A stretch of 49,800 bases of DNA from Caulobacteraceae bacterium (GTDB lineage Bacteria; Pseudomonadota; Alphaproteobacteria; Caulobacterales; Caulobacteraceae), in the NCBI GenBank assembly GCA_028290905.1, contig JAQGIW010000293.1, positions 1-49,800 of the forward strand, given 5' to 3'. The notes beneath the pieces were generated by a model. The model did not search any database, had not been told where the DNA came from, and saw nothing but the letters and a program-made list of their open reading frames with translations. Positions within the stretch are counted from its first letter, which is position 1. Each line of letters starts with the position of its first letter. Shown here piece after piece: positions 8,014 through 15,379 of this stretch. A program made the translations under genes and the position numbers.

Positions 8014-8379
8014 CTATTGCACGATGATCGTTTCTTTCATGTTTGGATGAATTCCGCAGAACACCTTGTAGACGCCCGGCTTTTCGAACTTGAATTTGTA
8101 GCTGTCGTTCTGGTCGAGGGCGGTTGAGCGGAACAGGCCGACGTCGTTGACGACGGTATGCGGTTCACCGTCGAGATTCTTCCAGGTCACCGTGGTCCCC
8201 GCTTTGACCGTCACGGCCATCGGCATGAACATGAAGTTCTTTATGACCACGGTGTTGGGCGTCTGGGCCTGGGCGGCCGCGGAGTCTGCCGCCGAGACCG
8301 CGATGAGCAGGCCCATGGCGAAGAGCGCGGCGAAGGCGAGAGGCGCGACAAGGTCGCGCCCGAGTTTGATCCTAGACAT
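8014..8379 (-). CDS. Periplasmic cupredoxin (blue copper protein)
   Basis: A 121-residue secreted protein with a signal peptide (LVAPLAFAALFAMGLLIAVS, cleavage near AAAQA) and a plastocyanin/amicyanin-type fold. The copper ligands are all visible: His in GEPHTV, Cys and His in FCGIHPNM, and Met in the same loop. Cupredoxins carry single electrons in the periplasm. It is 49 nt downstream of the metallophosphoesterase gene and part of the ECF-linked run. Its redox partner is not evident here. Confidence 0.93.
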   Translation of the reverse strand: MSRIKLGRDLVAPLAFAALFAMGLLIAVSAADSAAAQAQTPNTVVIKNFMFMPMAVTVKAGTTVTWKNLDGEPHTVVNDVGLFRSTALDQNDSYKFKFEKPGVYKVFCGIHPNMKETIIVQ

Positions 8380-8428
8380 GGAGGGGTCCTGAATACTGAG
8401 GGTGTATGGAGGTTCGCGGCCTGAAGGT

Positions 8429-9373
8429 TCAGGCGAGCGTGGTGTCGGTGAGCGAGAGCGCCAGCGGGTGGCGCACGATGTCTACGCTGGTTACCCCTAG
8501 CATCTTCGGCAGCTGTTCGCTCGACACCTTCAGGGGCATGGGCCCGGCGCCGTTCCCCGCCGTCGGTTGCGGATAGGCCGTGGAGCGCGCCGTGTGGAAG
8601 GTGATGGCGCCTTCCACCTTCGAGACGATCTGGTGGATGTGCCCGTTGAGCACCGTGACTGAACCGAAGCGCCTCAGGTGGCTGAACGCCTGGTCGCCAT
8701 CGCCGGTCCCCCAGCCCCAGGGCTCGTAGATCGTCCACATCGGCATGTGCGCGAAGACGGCGATCGGCGTGCTGGAGGATCGTCCCTTCAGGTCGGCCGC
8801 CAACCAGGCGAGCTGGTCATCGCCAAGGCCCCCAAGGCCGTTCGGCTTGAAGTGCATGACGTTGACCAGGGAGATGAAATGGACGCCCTGATGGTCGAAG
8901 CTGTAGTAGCCCCTGTTGTCCGAAGCCTTACCGAAACGGCTGAAATATTCCGCACCCGGACCATCGGTGACATCGTGCTCGCCCGGCGTGGTGTGCAGTT
9001 CGGTGACGTTGAGGCGCGACAGCAGCTGGTCGGCGAGATCGAATTCCGCCGGCTTGGACAGATGGGTGATGTCGCCGGTGTGGATGGTCAGCGCCGGCTT
9101 GGTCGGCATGGCGTTGACGAATTCGATCGTCTGCTTGAGCGTGCCGGCGACATCGGGGTTGGCGTCCTTGTTGAAGCCGATGTGGGTGTCGCTGATCTGC
9201 AGGAACAGCGGAACGCCCGTCTTGGCCGATGAGGACCGCCCGCCGGCGGCCAGGGCGAGGTCTATGGGCGCCAGGACGCCACCGGCCAGGACGAACAGCG
9301 TGCCCGCACCCCCGAAGGCGAGGCATTTCAAGGCGCCGCGGCGCGACGGTTCGGACGGAAAATCTGTAGACAT
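8429..9373 (-). CDS. Tat-exported metallophosphoesterase
   Basis: A 314-residue calcineurin-like phosphoesterase. The metal-binding motifs are visible in order: SDTHIG (D-x-H), HTGDITH (GD), GEHD, AHMPMW and NGHIHQ (GHxH). The N-terminus carries a twin-arginine signal, SRRGALK, followed by a hydrophobic helix and an Ala-rich cleavage region. ATG 9373 is chosen as the start: an in-frame TTG at 9460 exists, but it falls inside the spacer of the putative promoter, so it should not be transcribed. It is the first gene of the minus-strand run with cupredoxin, DUF2189 and tatA. Its substrate is unknown. The 5' leader contains a partial copy of its own start (see findings). Confidence 0.93.
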   Translation of the reverse strand: MSTDFPSEPSRRGALKCLAFGGAGTLFVLAGGVLAPIDLALAAGGRSSSAKTGVPLFLQISDTHIGFNKDANPDVAGTLKQTIEFVNAMPTKPALTIHTGDITHLSKPAEFDLADQLLSRLNVTELHTTPGEHDVTDGPGAEYFSRFGKASDNRGYYSFDHQGVHFISLVNVMHFKPNGLGGLGDDQLAWLAADLKGRSSSTPIAVFAHMPMWTIYEPWGWGTGDGDQAFSHLRRFGSVTVLNGHIHQIVSKVEGAITFHTARSTAYPQPTAGNGAGPMPLKVSSEQLPKMLGVTSVDIVRHPLALSLTDTTLA

Positions 9374-9451
9374 TTGTGCCCTCGCGATCAGGATCGGTGG
9401 GGCGAGCGCCGGAACATCCAAGGCGCCCCATCGATCGGGTTCGGAGGGAAA

Positions 9452-9479
9452 GACCGGCAATGCCTGCGATTTATTCCCC
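9452..9479 (-). promoter_or_regulatory. Putative ECF promoter of the metallophosphoesterase-cupredoxin operon
   Basis: On the minus strand GGGGAATAAATC (9479 to 9468) is followed after 13 nt by GTC (9454-9452). This is identical in block and spacing to the element before the sigma gene. Transcription would start near 9445, about 70 nt before ATG 9373. The region also contains the start of the divergent glyoxalase gene. Confidence 0.6.
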
Positions 9480-9542
9480 GCGCTGCGCTATTTTCGTTCG
9501 CCGCCCTGCGATCGGGTCAGGGCCTGCAGCGGGAGGAAGGTG

Positions 9543-10043
9543 ATGAACGGCGCCACCCAGGGCTTCGTGTTGAATCAGACGATGCTCCGCATCAAGGACC
9601 CGGCGGCGTCGATCCCGTTTTATCGCGACGTCATGGGCATGACCCTGCTGGACCGCTACGATTTCCCGGGCATGAAGTTCTCGCTCTACTTCATGGGTTA
9701 CCCCAGCGAACCCGTTCCCGAGGATCGCGGCGCGCGCATCAAGTGGGTGTTCGAGCAGCCGGCGCTGCTGGAGCTGACCCACAACTGGGGCACGGAATCG
9801 GATCCCGACCAGCGCTACCACAACGGCAACGACGAGCCGCGCGGCTTCGGCCACATCGGCCTCTCCGTCCCGGACGTTCGCGCCGCCTGCGCGCGCTTCG
9901 AGCAGCTCGGCGTCTCCTTCGTGAAGCGTCCCGACGACGGCGCGATGAAAGGCATCGCCTTCGTCAAGGACCCCGACGGCTACTGGATCGAGATCCTCTC
10001 GGGCTCCAACCTGCGCGACCTGATCCTGGGCCTCCGGCAATAG
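9543..10043 (+). CDS. gloA: Lactoylglutathione lyase (glyoxalase I)
   Basis: This 166-residue enzyme converts the methylglyoxal-glutathione hemithioacetal to S-lactoylglutathione. It has the proteobacterial glyoxalase I layout: [50 protein letters not shown] and a [10 protein letters not shown] end. Metal ligands from the two half-sites are visible (His/Gln near the start, Glu in LELTHNW, His in FGHIG, Glu in WIEIL). GGAGGAAGG lies directly upstream of ATG 9543. It is transcribed divergently from the ECF-linked operon; no glyoxalase II is adjacent, but an MBL-fold hydrolase occurs at 30.4 kb. Confidence 0.93.
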   Translation: MNGATQGFVLNQTMLRIKDPAASIPFYRDVMGMTLLDRYDFPGMKFSLYFMGYPSEPVPEDRGARIKWVFEQPALLELTHNWGTESDPDQRYHNGNDEPRGFGHIGLSVPDVRAACARFEQLGVSFVKRPDDGAMKGIAFVKDPDGYWIEILSGSNLRDLILGLRQ

Positions 10044-10208
10044 GCTCTTGCGATCGCGGCGCACCATGATCTAGCGAAGCTGGGCGCCCATGAGGGGAGG
10101 ACGGCGATGGCTGGCGTGCTCGGCGATCCCACCCGCGGTCCCGCGCCACCCTCCCGTTCGACGGCGGTTTCGAGATGACCGTGAAGGTCGGTTGAGGGGA
10201 GAGAGCCG

Positions 10209-10589
10209 ATGCTGGACAAGGAAACGCTGGTCGCGTTCATGGCGACCTCCAGGCCGGACGCCGCGCGGGCGTTCTTCGAGGGCGGCCTGGGACTGACCTT
10301 CGTCGGCGAGCACGAACACCTGGTCATGTTCCGGTGCGGCGCCGCGGAGCTGATGCTGCAGAAGGTGCCGGTCGTGAGGCCTCCTCACGGCACGGCCCTC
10401 GGTTGGAATGTGAAGGACCTGCGCGGGACCATGAGGGCCCTCGTCGAGCGCGGGGTGACCTTCGAACGGTTCGAAGGGATGGACCAGGACGAGATGGGCG
10501 TCTGGTCGCCCGGGCCCGGGACCGGCGTCGCCTGGTTCAAGGACCCCGACGGCAACCTGCTTTCGCTCAGCGGAACCGGCCAGGACTAG
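10209..10589 (+). CDS. VOC family protein (glyoxalase/bleomycin-resistance fold)
   Basis: A 126-residue single VOC domain. It has the tandem beta-alpha-beta-beta-beta pattern with DAARAFFEGGLGLTFVGE in the first half and GVAWFKDPDGNLLSLSG at the end. GGGGAGAG lies 6 nt before ATG 10209. The substrate is not predictable, since this fold serves dioxygenases, isomerases and antibiotic-binding proteins alike. Its TAG shares four bases with the convergent gene at 10586. It follows gloA by 165 nt. Confidence 0.85.
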   Translation: MLDKETLVAFMATSRPDAARAFFEGGLGLTFVGEHEHLVMFRCGAAELMLQKVPVVRPPHGTALGWNVKDLRGTMRALVERGVTFERFEGMDQDEMGVWSPGPGTGVAWFKDPDGNLLSLSGTGQD

Positions 10590-10987
10590 ACGCGACGGAA
10601 TCCGCTTTCGCTGAGCAAGAATGGCAGAAGCGCGCCGACGGCGGCCAGCAGCGCAAGACCCATGATAAGGACGGGCCAGGATCGCGCGCCGATCGGCTGG
10701 TAGCGTGCGCGGGACCCGCGAAGCAGGAGGTAGCCCGCCGGCGAGACCTTCATGGCTCCGCCCGCGCCCGAACCGGTCTTCAGCCACGGCAGCCGTGCGC
10801 CGCCCCACCCGTAGCGCGCCCTGGCGACAGGGATGACAGTCATGCGTCCGCGGCTGAGCGGCGGGCCGAACACGGTGGCGGCGCTCACCGATTTGCCGAT
10901 GGTCTCCGCGAGGCCTGCCAGGTCGGGCAGCTCGCCGAGGTCCTGGTGGTGTCTCTCGCTCGCGTTCAACTTCGAAAGTGGCCACAT
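10586..10987 (-). CDS. GerW/YtfJ-like protein with C-terminal membrane segment
   Basis: A 133-residue protein whose middle part (VFGPPLSRGRMTVIPVARAR, then YGWGGAR) matches the GerW (spore YtfJ) family core. A predicted membrane helix (SWPVLIMGLALLAAVGALLPF) follows near the C-terminus. GGGAGG lies 5 nt upstream of the ATG. GerW proteins are named after Bacillus spores, but homologues occur in many non-spore-formers with no known role. Its 3' end overlaps the convergent VOC gene by 4 bp. Confidence 0.75.
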   Translation of the reverse strand: MWPLSKLNASERHHQDLGELPDLAGLAETIGKSVSAATVFGPPLSRGRMTVIPVARARYGWGGARLPWLKTGSGAGGAMKVSPAGYLLLRGSRARYQPIGARSWPVLIMGLALLAAVGALLPFLLSESGFRRV

Positions 10988-11136
10988 CGGCGCCTCCCGC
11001 GGTAGCCCACGCCTGAACAGAGCAACGCTTGAACGTCGGCTTCGATCCCTCGGCCGCAGAACCGGCCCGACCGTTGCGGATCCGGGCTCGTGCCGGCATG
11101 ATCCCCGATCCTGTGATCGCCGCCGAGGAAGACCCG

Positions 11137-11475
11137 ATGGCTGACGCCGATTGGCTGTTCTCCCTTAGGGGCGCCGAGGCGAGACTGCCTGACGGTCCAG
11201 GCTCCATGCGTTTCCGCTATTCGCTCCGCCACGGCACGATGAAACTGGGCCTCTACGCGCCGCGAGGGCAGGACGATCAGACCCCGCACGATCAGGACGA
11301 GCTCTATTGGATCGTCTCCGGTAGCGGCTTCTTCCTGAAAAATGGGGAACGCGAGCCGTTCGCTCCCCAGGACGTGATCTTCGTCGAAGCCGGCGCGGAT
11401 CACCGATTTGTCGATTTCACGCCCGACTTCGCCGCCTGGGTCATCTTCTGGGGGCCGGAAGGTGGAGAGGCCTGA
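11137..11475 (+). CDS. Cupin domain protein
   Basis: A 112-residue small beta-barrel protein. The two cupin motifs are recognisable: TPHDQDELYWIVSGSGFF (motif 1, with His and Glu as likely metal ligands) and FVEAGADHRFVDF (motif 2, with the last His). ATG 11137 is preferred over GTG 11029 because GAGG precedes it and the upstream residues look unstructured. It ends 14 nt before the convergent pobA stop. No specific substrate can be assigned. Confidence 0.82.
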   Translation: MADADWLFSLRGAEARLPDGPGSMRFRYSLRHGTMKLGLYAPRGQDDQTPHDQDELYWIVSGSGFFLKNGEREPFAPQDVIFVEAGADHRFVDFTPDFAAWVIFWGPEGGEA

Positions 11476-11489
11476 GCGCGTTCGGAAAG

Positions 11490-12659
11490 CTACAACGGAA
11501 GGCCCACGTAGTTTTCCGCCAAGGTGGTCTGGGCGGCGCGGCTGGAGCGGAGGTAGTCGAGTTCCGCGGCCTGCAGCCGGCGCGCGAAGGGATCCATGTC
11601 CGGGAAGCGATGGGTGAGGCCGGTGAACCACCAGGAGAACCGCTCGGCCTTCCACACCCGCGCCAGGGCCTTGCGAGAATAGGCCTCCAGCCCCTCGGCC
11701 TCGCCCCGGCGATAGAAGCGGATCAGGCCTTCGGCGAGATAGCGAACGTCGGACGCCGCCAGATTCAGCCCCTTGGCGCCGGTCGGCGGCACGATGTGGG
11801 CTGCGTCGCCCGCCAGGAACAGGCGGCCGTGGCGCATCGGCTCGAACACGAAACTGCGCAGAGGGGCGATGCTCTTTTCGATCGCCGGCGCCCGGGTCAT
11901 CGCCTCGGCCGCCCTCCCACCCAGGCGGACGGCGAGTTCGTTCCAGAGGCGCTCGTCGGACCAGTCCTCCAGGCGGTCGTCGAGCGCGCATTGGACATAG
12001 TAGCGGCTGCGCGTTCTCGATCGCATGCTCGCCAGGGCGAAGCCGCGCTCATGGTTCGAATAGATCAGTTCGTCGTGGCACGGCGGCGCCTCGGCCAGGA
12101 TCCCCAGCCAACCGCACGGATAGACTCGCTCGAAGGCGCTGCCGAGCTCGGGTGACAGGCCGGCCCGGCTTACCCCATGGAAGCCGTCGCAGCCGGCGAT
12201 GAAATCGCAGGCGAGTGTCTGTTCTCCTCCATCGTGTTCGAAGGTCACGAAGGGAGCGCTGCCGTCGATATCGTGCAGCCGCACGCCCTGGGCGTCGAAA
12301 AGAAGCGGCGTCCCGCGTTGCAGCCCCGCCTCGATCAGGTCCCTGACCACCTCGGTCTGGCCATAGACCACCACCCCGGCGCCAGTGAGGTCGCGAAGGC
12401 CTATGCGGAACATTTCTCCGTCGACGACCAGGTCGAACCCGTCGTGGCGCAGGCCGTGGGCCCGCAGTCTCGAGTCCGCGCCGACCCGTTCCAGCAGGTC
12501 CGCGGTTGCCTGCTCGAGGACCCCGGCGCGGATACGCCCCTCGACGTGGGCGCGATCGCGCTGCTCCAGCACCATGCAGTCGATGCCCTCGACATGAAGC
12601 AGCTGCGACAGGAGCAGGCCGGCGGGCCCGGCGCCGATGATGGCGACCCTGGTGCGCAA
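11490..12659 (-). CDS. pobA: 4-hydroxybenzoate 3-monooxygenase
   Basis: This 389-residue FAD flavoprotein hydroxylates 4-hydroxybenzoate to protocatechuate, using NAD(P)H and oxygen, feeding the beta-ketoadipate pathway. Visible features are the N-terminal dinucleotide fold (VAIIGAGPAGLLLSQLLH), the EQRDRAHVEGRIRAG segment, the DG motif (CDFIAGCDGFHGVSR) and the second FAD motif (GRLFLAGDAAHIVPPTGAKG). Full length is normal for PobA. The start is TTG 12659 with GGGAG 10 nt upstream. No pobR-type regulator or protocatechuate dioxygenase genes lie in the window. Confidence 0.95.
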   Translation of the reverse strand: MRTRVAIIGAGPAGLLLSQLLHVEGIDCMVLEQRDRAHVEGRIRAGVLEQATADLLERVGADSRLRAHGLRHDGFDLVVDGEMFRIGLRDLTGAGVVVYGQTEVVRDLIEAGLQRGTPLLFDAQGVRLHDIDGSAPFVTFEHDGGEQTLACDFIAGCDGFHGVSRAGLSPELGSAFERVYPCGWLGILAEAPPCHDELIYSNHERGFALASMRSRTRSRYYVQCALDDRLEDWSDERLWNELAVRLGGRAAEAMTRAPAIEKSIAPLRSFVFEPMRHGRLFLAGDAAHIVPPTGAKGLNLAASDVRYLAEGLIRFYRRGEAEGLEAYSRKALARVWKAERFSWWFTGLTHRFPDMDPFARRLQAAELDYLRSSRAAQTTLAENYVGLPL

Positions 12660-12785
12660 GAAGGCGGTCTCCCGTCCGCTGAAGGCCTCGCCTCCGCCGA
12701 TGGCCCGAACCCTAGTCCGCCGACCTTGCCGAAGCGACCCTCGCCCCCGTCAGACCAGCGAATCCGGCGATGGTTCGGGACCGGT

Positions 12786-13608
12786 TTATGTCCATCCGTG
12801 ACCATCGGCCAGCTCCGCCACGACGTCGCCGCGCAGGAAGCGGTGGGTCGCCATCAGGGACGGGCGCGCGCTAGCGTTAGGGGCGCCGGTGTGCAGTACG
12901 CGCATGTCCACGAACCAGGCGTCGCCGGGCGAGCCCGCCAGTTCCTCGAGCTCGAGCGCGACATCCCCCGCGGCGCCGGTTTCCTCCATCAGGCGTGCGC
13001 GAGCCTCCGCGCCGGCCGGTGTTTCCGAGTACAGCTCGCGGAAAAAAGGCTCCGTTCGCAGCAGGCGCCGGAGCTCCTTGGCCTTGATGAACCGTCCCTC
13101 GTTCAACAGGCGGTGCGAGCCGGCGACGACCAGCGCCCCGCCGCCGCGAAGCTCGATGTCATCGAGGAAGGTGAAGAGCTGCACGTCGGGGCCCCGCCCG
13201 CTCGCCAGCCGCGGCGAATCCACGTGCCATTCGTTCGGCACGATCCACTCCTCCGCGTTGGGCAGCGAAAACAGCACCTGCGGCGTTTGAACAGCTCGCG
13301 GTCGAACGTTTGGCCATCGAGCAGCGCGCCGACCACCGCCAGGAGCGAGGTCTCGATCAGCGCTTCCACCTCGGGATGCTTGGCGCCGATCGCCTTGGCG
13401 TTCGGGCCCGAGCCGGCCATAGGGGCCTCGGCGCATCGCCCAGACGCCACGCGCCGTCCTTCCAGAACCCCAGCTGCTCCAGGCGTCGTAGCACCGCCCC
13501 GCGCGCGCGGCGCACCCGCTCGATGCACAACAGTCCTTCGATGTGCAGGACGCCCGTGCGGTCGAAGGCGTAGAGCTGTTCGGGGGGAAGGATCGAAGTC
13601 TGGGCCAC
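12786..13608 (-). pseudogene. Phytanoyl-CoA dioxygenase family gene with two frameshifts
   Basis: GTG 13608, behind GAGGAG, starts the protein (AQTSILPPEQLYAFDRTGVL). Near 13430, after WRLGDAPR, homology moves to the -1 frame (MAGSGPNAKAIGAKHPEVEA). Near 13290, after FDRELF, it moves again by -1 (QTPQVLFSLPNAEEW). The third frame carries the Fe(II)/2-oxoglutarate site: WHVDSP (H-x-D), VLHTGAPN (distal His) and RPSLMATHRF (2-oxoglutarate Arg), ending at TAA 12786. Each shift corresponds to one lost base, next to CCCC and AAA runs. Without them it would be a normal protein of about 274 residues. It may be truly inactive or carry sequencing errors. Confidence 0.82.
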
Positions 13609-13839
13609 GGCCGTCTCCTCGAGATGAAGACGCCCCGCGGCAAATCTCCCGCCCTGACCTTGAAGTCCGGACGTTCAACCTACCGCGGTTGTAACCCGCG
13701 GCCACCACAAGGCGCGGTGAACGATGGGACGAGAGCGCCGCCGCGCGCCAGCCCGGTCAAAGGCGGCGCTTCGTGCCTTCCGCCGGTGGCGAGAGGGCGC
13801 CGTCGGACCCCGTGGCCGTGTATTCATGCCCCCTCGATC

Positions 13840-14119
13840 AAGCTCCACACCCAGACTGTCGCCGATAGACACGCCAGGGGGATGAGCATCTTCGACAGCT
13901 TCAGGATGTCGAACGCGCGATGGAGGCGCGTCCAGGCGGGCGCCTGCGGCGCGTGCTCGCCGCCTGGGAGCCTGCTCCGATCTCAATCAGCATCTTCCAG
14001 CCGGCCGGACGCTTCCCGGCGGCCAAGGGGCGCTGTTCGTGGACCATCTGGCCGCCGACCTCCGTCGCCACTTCGCCGCGGGCCCGCGCAAGTCGGCGCC
14101 CGCCCATCGACTGAGCTAA
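13840..14119 (+). pseudogene. Decayed 3' end of a LysR-type regulator gene
   Basis: Three frames, joined by two single-base losses, spell the end of a LysR substrate-binding domain. These are GMSIFDSFRMSNA (from about 13879), then EARPGGRLRRVLAAWEPAP and IFQPAGRFPAAKG (13923-14029), then ALFVDHLAADLRRHF (from 14030) to TAA 14117. The order matches the usual LysR ending (RLVRVL..W.P, FP..R..PAK.RAFVDFL). The helix-turn-helix half is absent; the space where it should lie (13609-13840) holds nothing I recognise. The call rests on about 75 residues. Confidence 0.5.
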
Positions 14120-14633
14120 GGTATTTCGTCTTCGGTTCAAGTATCCGGCAAATGTACTAGATATTTCATGTTCTGATCTGCAATCGGAGGTCAATTTGCC
14201 GCAGCTCGTCCAATCGAACCCTTTTCTGAGGCGGAGCGTCTCGGGATCAGGCCGCTGAACAGCGCGGCTTCATCGAAGTGTCATGGCGCGCGAGACTCTC
14301 GCGTCACCTTTGAAGCCTTTATCCCAGGCGAGCGGCCCCCTTCTGCGGGCTCGAGATTGCAATTTCGGGAGCACGAGGGTCGCCAATAACAGGGCGTAAC
14401 GATCCATTTAGCCTGTCGTGTCGATCGTTAACATGCCAATTCTTGTACAAGCTGGCCGTGTAACATTGGGTAACCAAGTTTATCAAAGTGGAAATCAGTC
14501 CGTTTTCAGGATGTAAAAAGTTGAAAGCATCGCAATAAAGGAATTGATGACAGTGATTACGTCATTTTTCCTTGATCACGCGGTCGGGACTGAGTAAGAC
14601 CACTCCACTGACTGAGTGAATCAGGTGGGGCAA
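14120..14633. other. Intergenic region of about 500 bp, AT-richer than its surroundings
   Basis: No gene is recognised. GTAACGATC (14396-14404) and GATCGTTAAC (14423-14432) form an inverted repeat separated by 18 nt, a possible operator or hairpin. A second dyad, ATGAC-N9-GTCAT (14547-14565), is followed by a short T run and could be a weak terminator or binding site. The region probably carries the promoter of the small membrane protein gene at 14634, but no -35/-10 pair is clear. Confidence 0.4.
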
Positions 14634-14972
14634 ATGAAAAAGATTGTTGCAACAGTAGCGCTGGCCGTTTTCGTCGGCGCCCTCGCCGCGGCGATAAGTC
14701 TTGTGGGCTTCGGCAGCGCACCGGGCCCGGAACGCGCTTCGACCTACGCCGTCAACGGATCCCAGCGGGCGCAGGTGGATCAGGTAGCCACGCACTTCAG
14801 GGACGGGGGCGCATGGTTCGTCTCCGAGACGGTCACCGGGAGGGACGCCGGCTGCGCCGCCGCCCTGGGACGCGCGGGGGTGGTTCTCACGATCCTCGGC
14901 CTCGCCGGGTTCGCCATCGTGCTGCGGATCCGCCTGCGAGCCGAAGGGCTGGTCCAACTCAGAGCCCGCTGA
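14634..14972 (+). CDS. Small protein with two membrane segments, unknown function
   Basis: A 112-residue protein that I do not recognise. ATG 14634 follows AGGTGGGG; GTG 14616 is a less likely in-frame alternative. It begins MKKIVATVALAVFVGALAAA (signal peptide or membrane anchor). A polar middle of about 45 residues with one Cys follows, then a second hydrophobic stretch (VVLTILGLAGFAIVLRI) and a basic tail RLRAEGLVQLRAR. The layout resembles envelope proteins anchored at both ends, or a sorting-signal-like C-terminus without a PEP motif. It is followed 17 nt later by a PEP-CTERM gene, so the two may be co-expressed. Confidence 0.6.
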   Translation: MKKIVATVALAVFVGALAAAISLVGFGSAPGPERASTYAVNGSQRAQVDQVATHFRDGGAWFVSETVTGRDAGCAAALGRAGVVLTILGLAGFAIVLRIRLRAEGLVQLRAR

Positions 14973-14989
14973 GCCTCGAGGTGAGTGGA

Positions 14990-15379
14990 GTGTCCAGGAT
15001 CGATCGTGGAGTCTGCGGCGACGGGACCGCAGAGAGGTGCGGGTCCCGCCGCGCAGGGCGTGGAGGAGGGGCGGCGCTCCTGGTCGCGATCGCCGCCCTG
15101 ACCGCCTTTCCCGCTATGGCCAGAGTGGTCGAGAAGCGGCGGCCGCCCGTCGGCGAACGCGTGCCCTCGGTCAGTCTCTACGACGCGGCCGACTGGAATG
15201 ACGGCAAACAGGACGAGGCGGCGCCCTGCATTCGGAAGAGCTGTCCCAGTGACGCCTTCGCCGGCCGGAGCGGCTTTGGCCGGCTCCCCGAACCGGCCAG
15301 CTGGGCCCTGATGCTGATCGGCGCGGGTGGCGTGGGCGCCTTGGTCCGCCGCCGCCGGGGCTTGCCCTCCCGAGTCTAG
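14990..15379 (+). CDS. Small PEP-CTERM protein
   Basis: A 129-residue secreted protein with a late signal peptide (AALLVAIAALTAFPAMA) and a short mature part containing two Cys in CIRKSC. The sorting tail is unmistakable: LPEPASWALMLIGAGGVGAL followed by VRRRR. This is the alphaproteobacterial PEPxxWALMLxG variant recognised by exosortase systems. GTG 14990 has GAGG 8 nt upstream; GTG 14981 is possible. The mature segment has no recognised domain. The stop overlaps the convergent amidohydrolase stop by 4 bp. Confidence 0.75.
   Translation: MSRIDRGVCGDGTAERCGSRRAGRGGGAALLVAIAALTAFPAMARVVEKRRPPVGERVPSVSLYDAADWNDGKQDEAAPCIRKSCPSDAFAGRSGFGRLPEPASWALMLIGAGGVGALVRRRRGLPSRV

Noticed and set aside
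8916-9542. N-terminal extension of the glyoxalase by over 200 residues
   Set aside because: The extension is antisense to the metallophosphoesterase, and a strong ribosome binding site (GGAGGAAGG) with ATG 9543 gives the normal glyoxalase I length.
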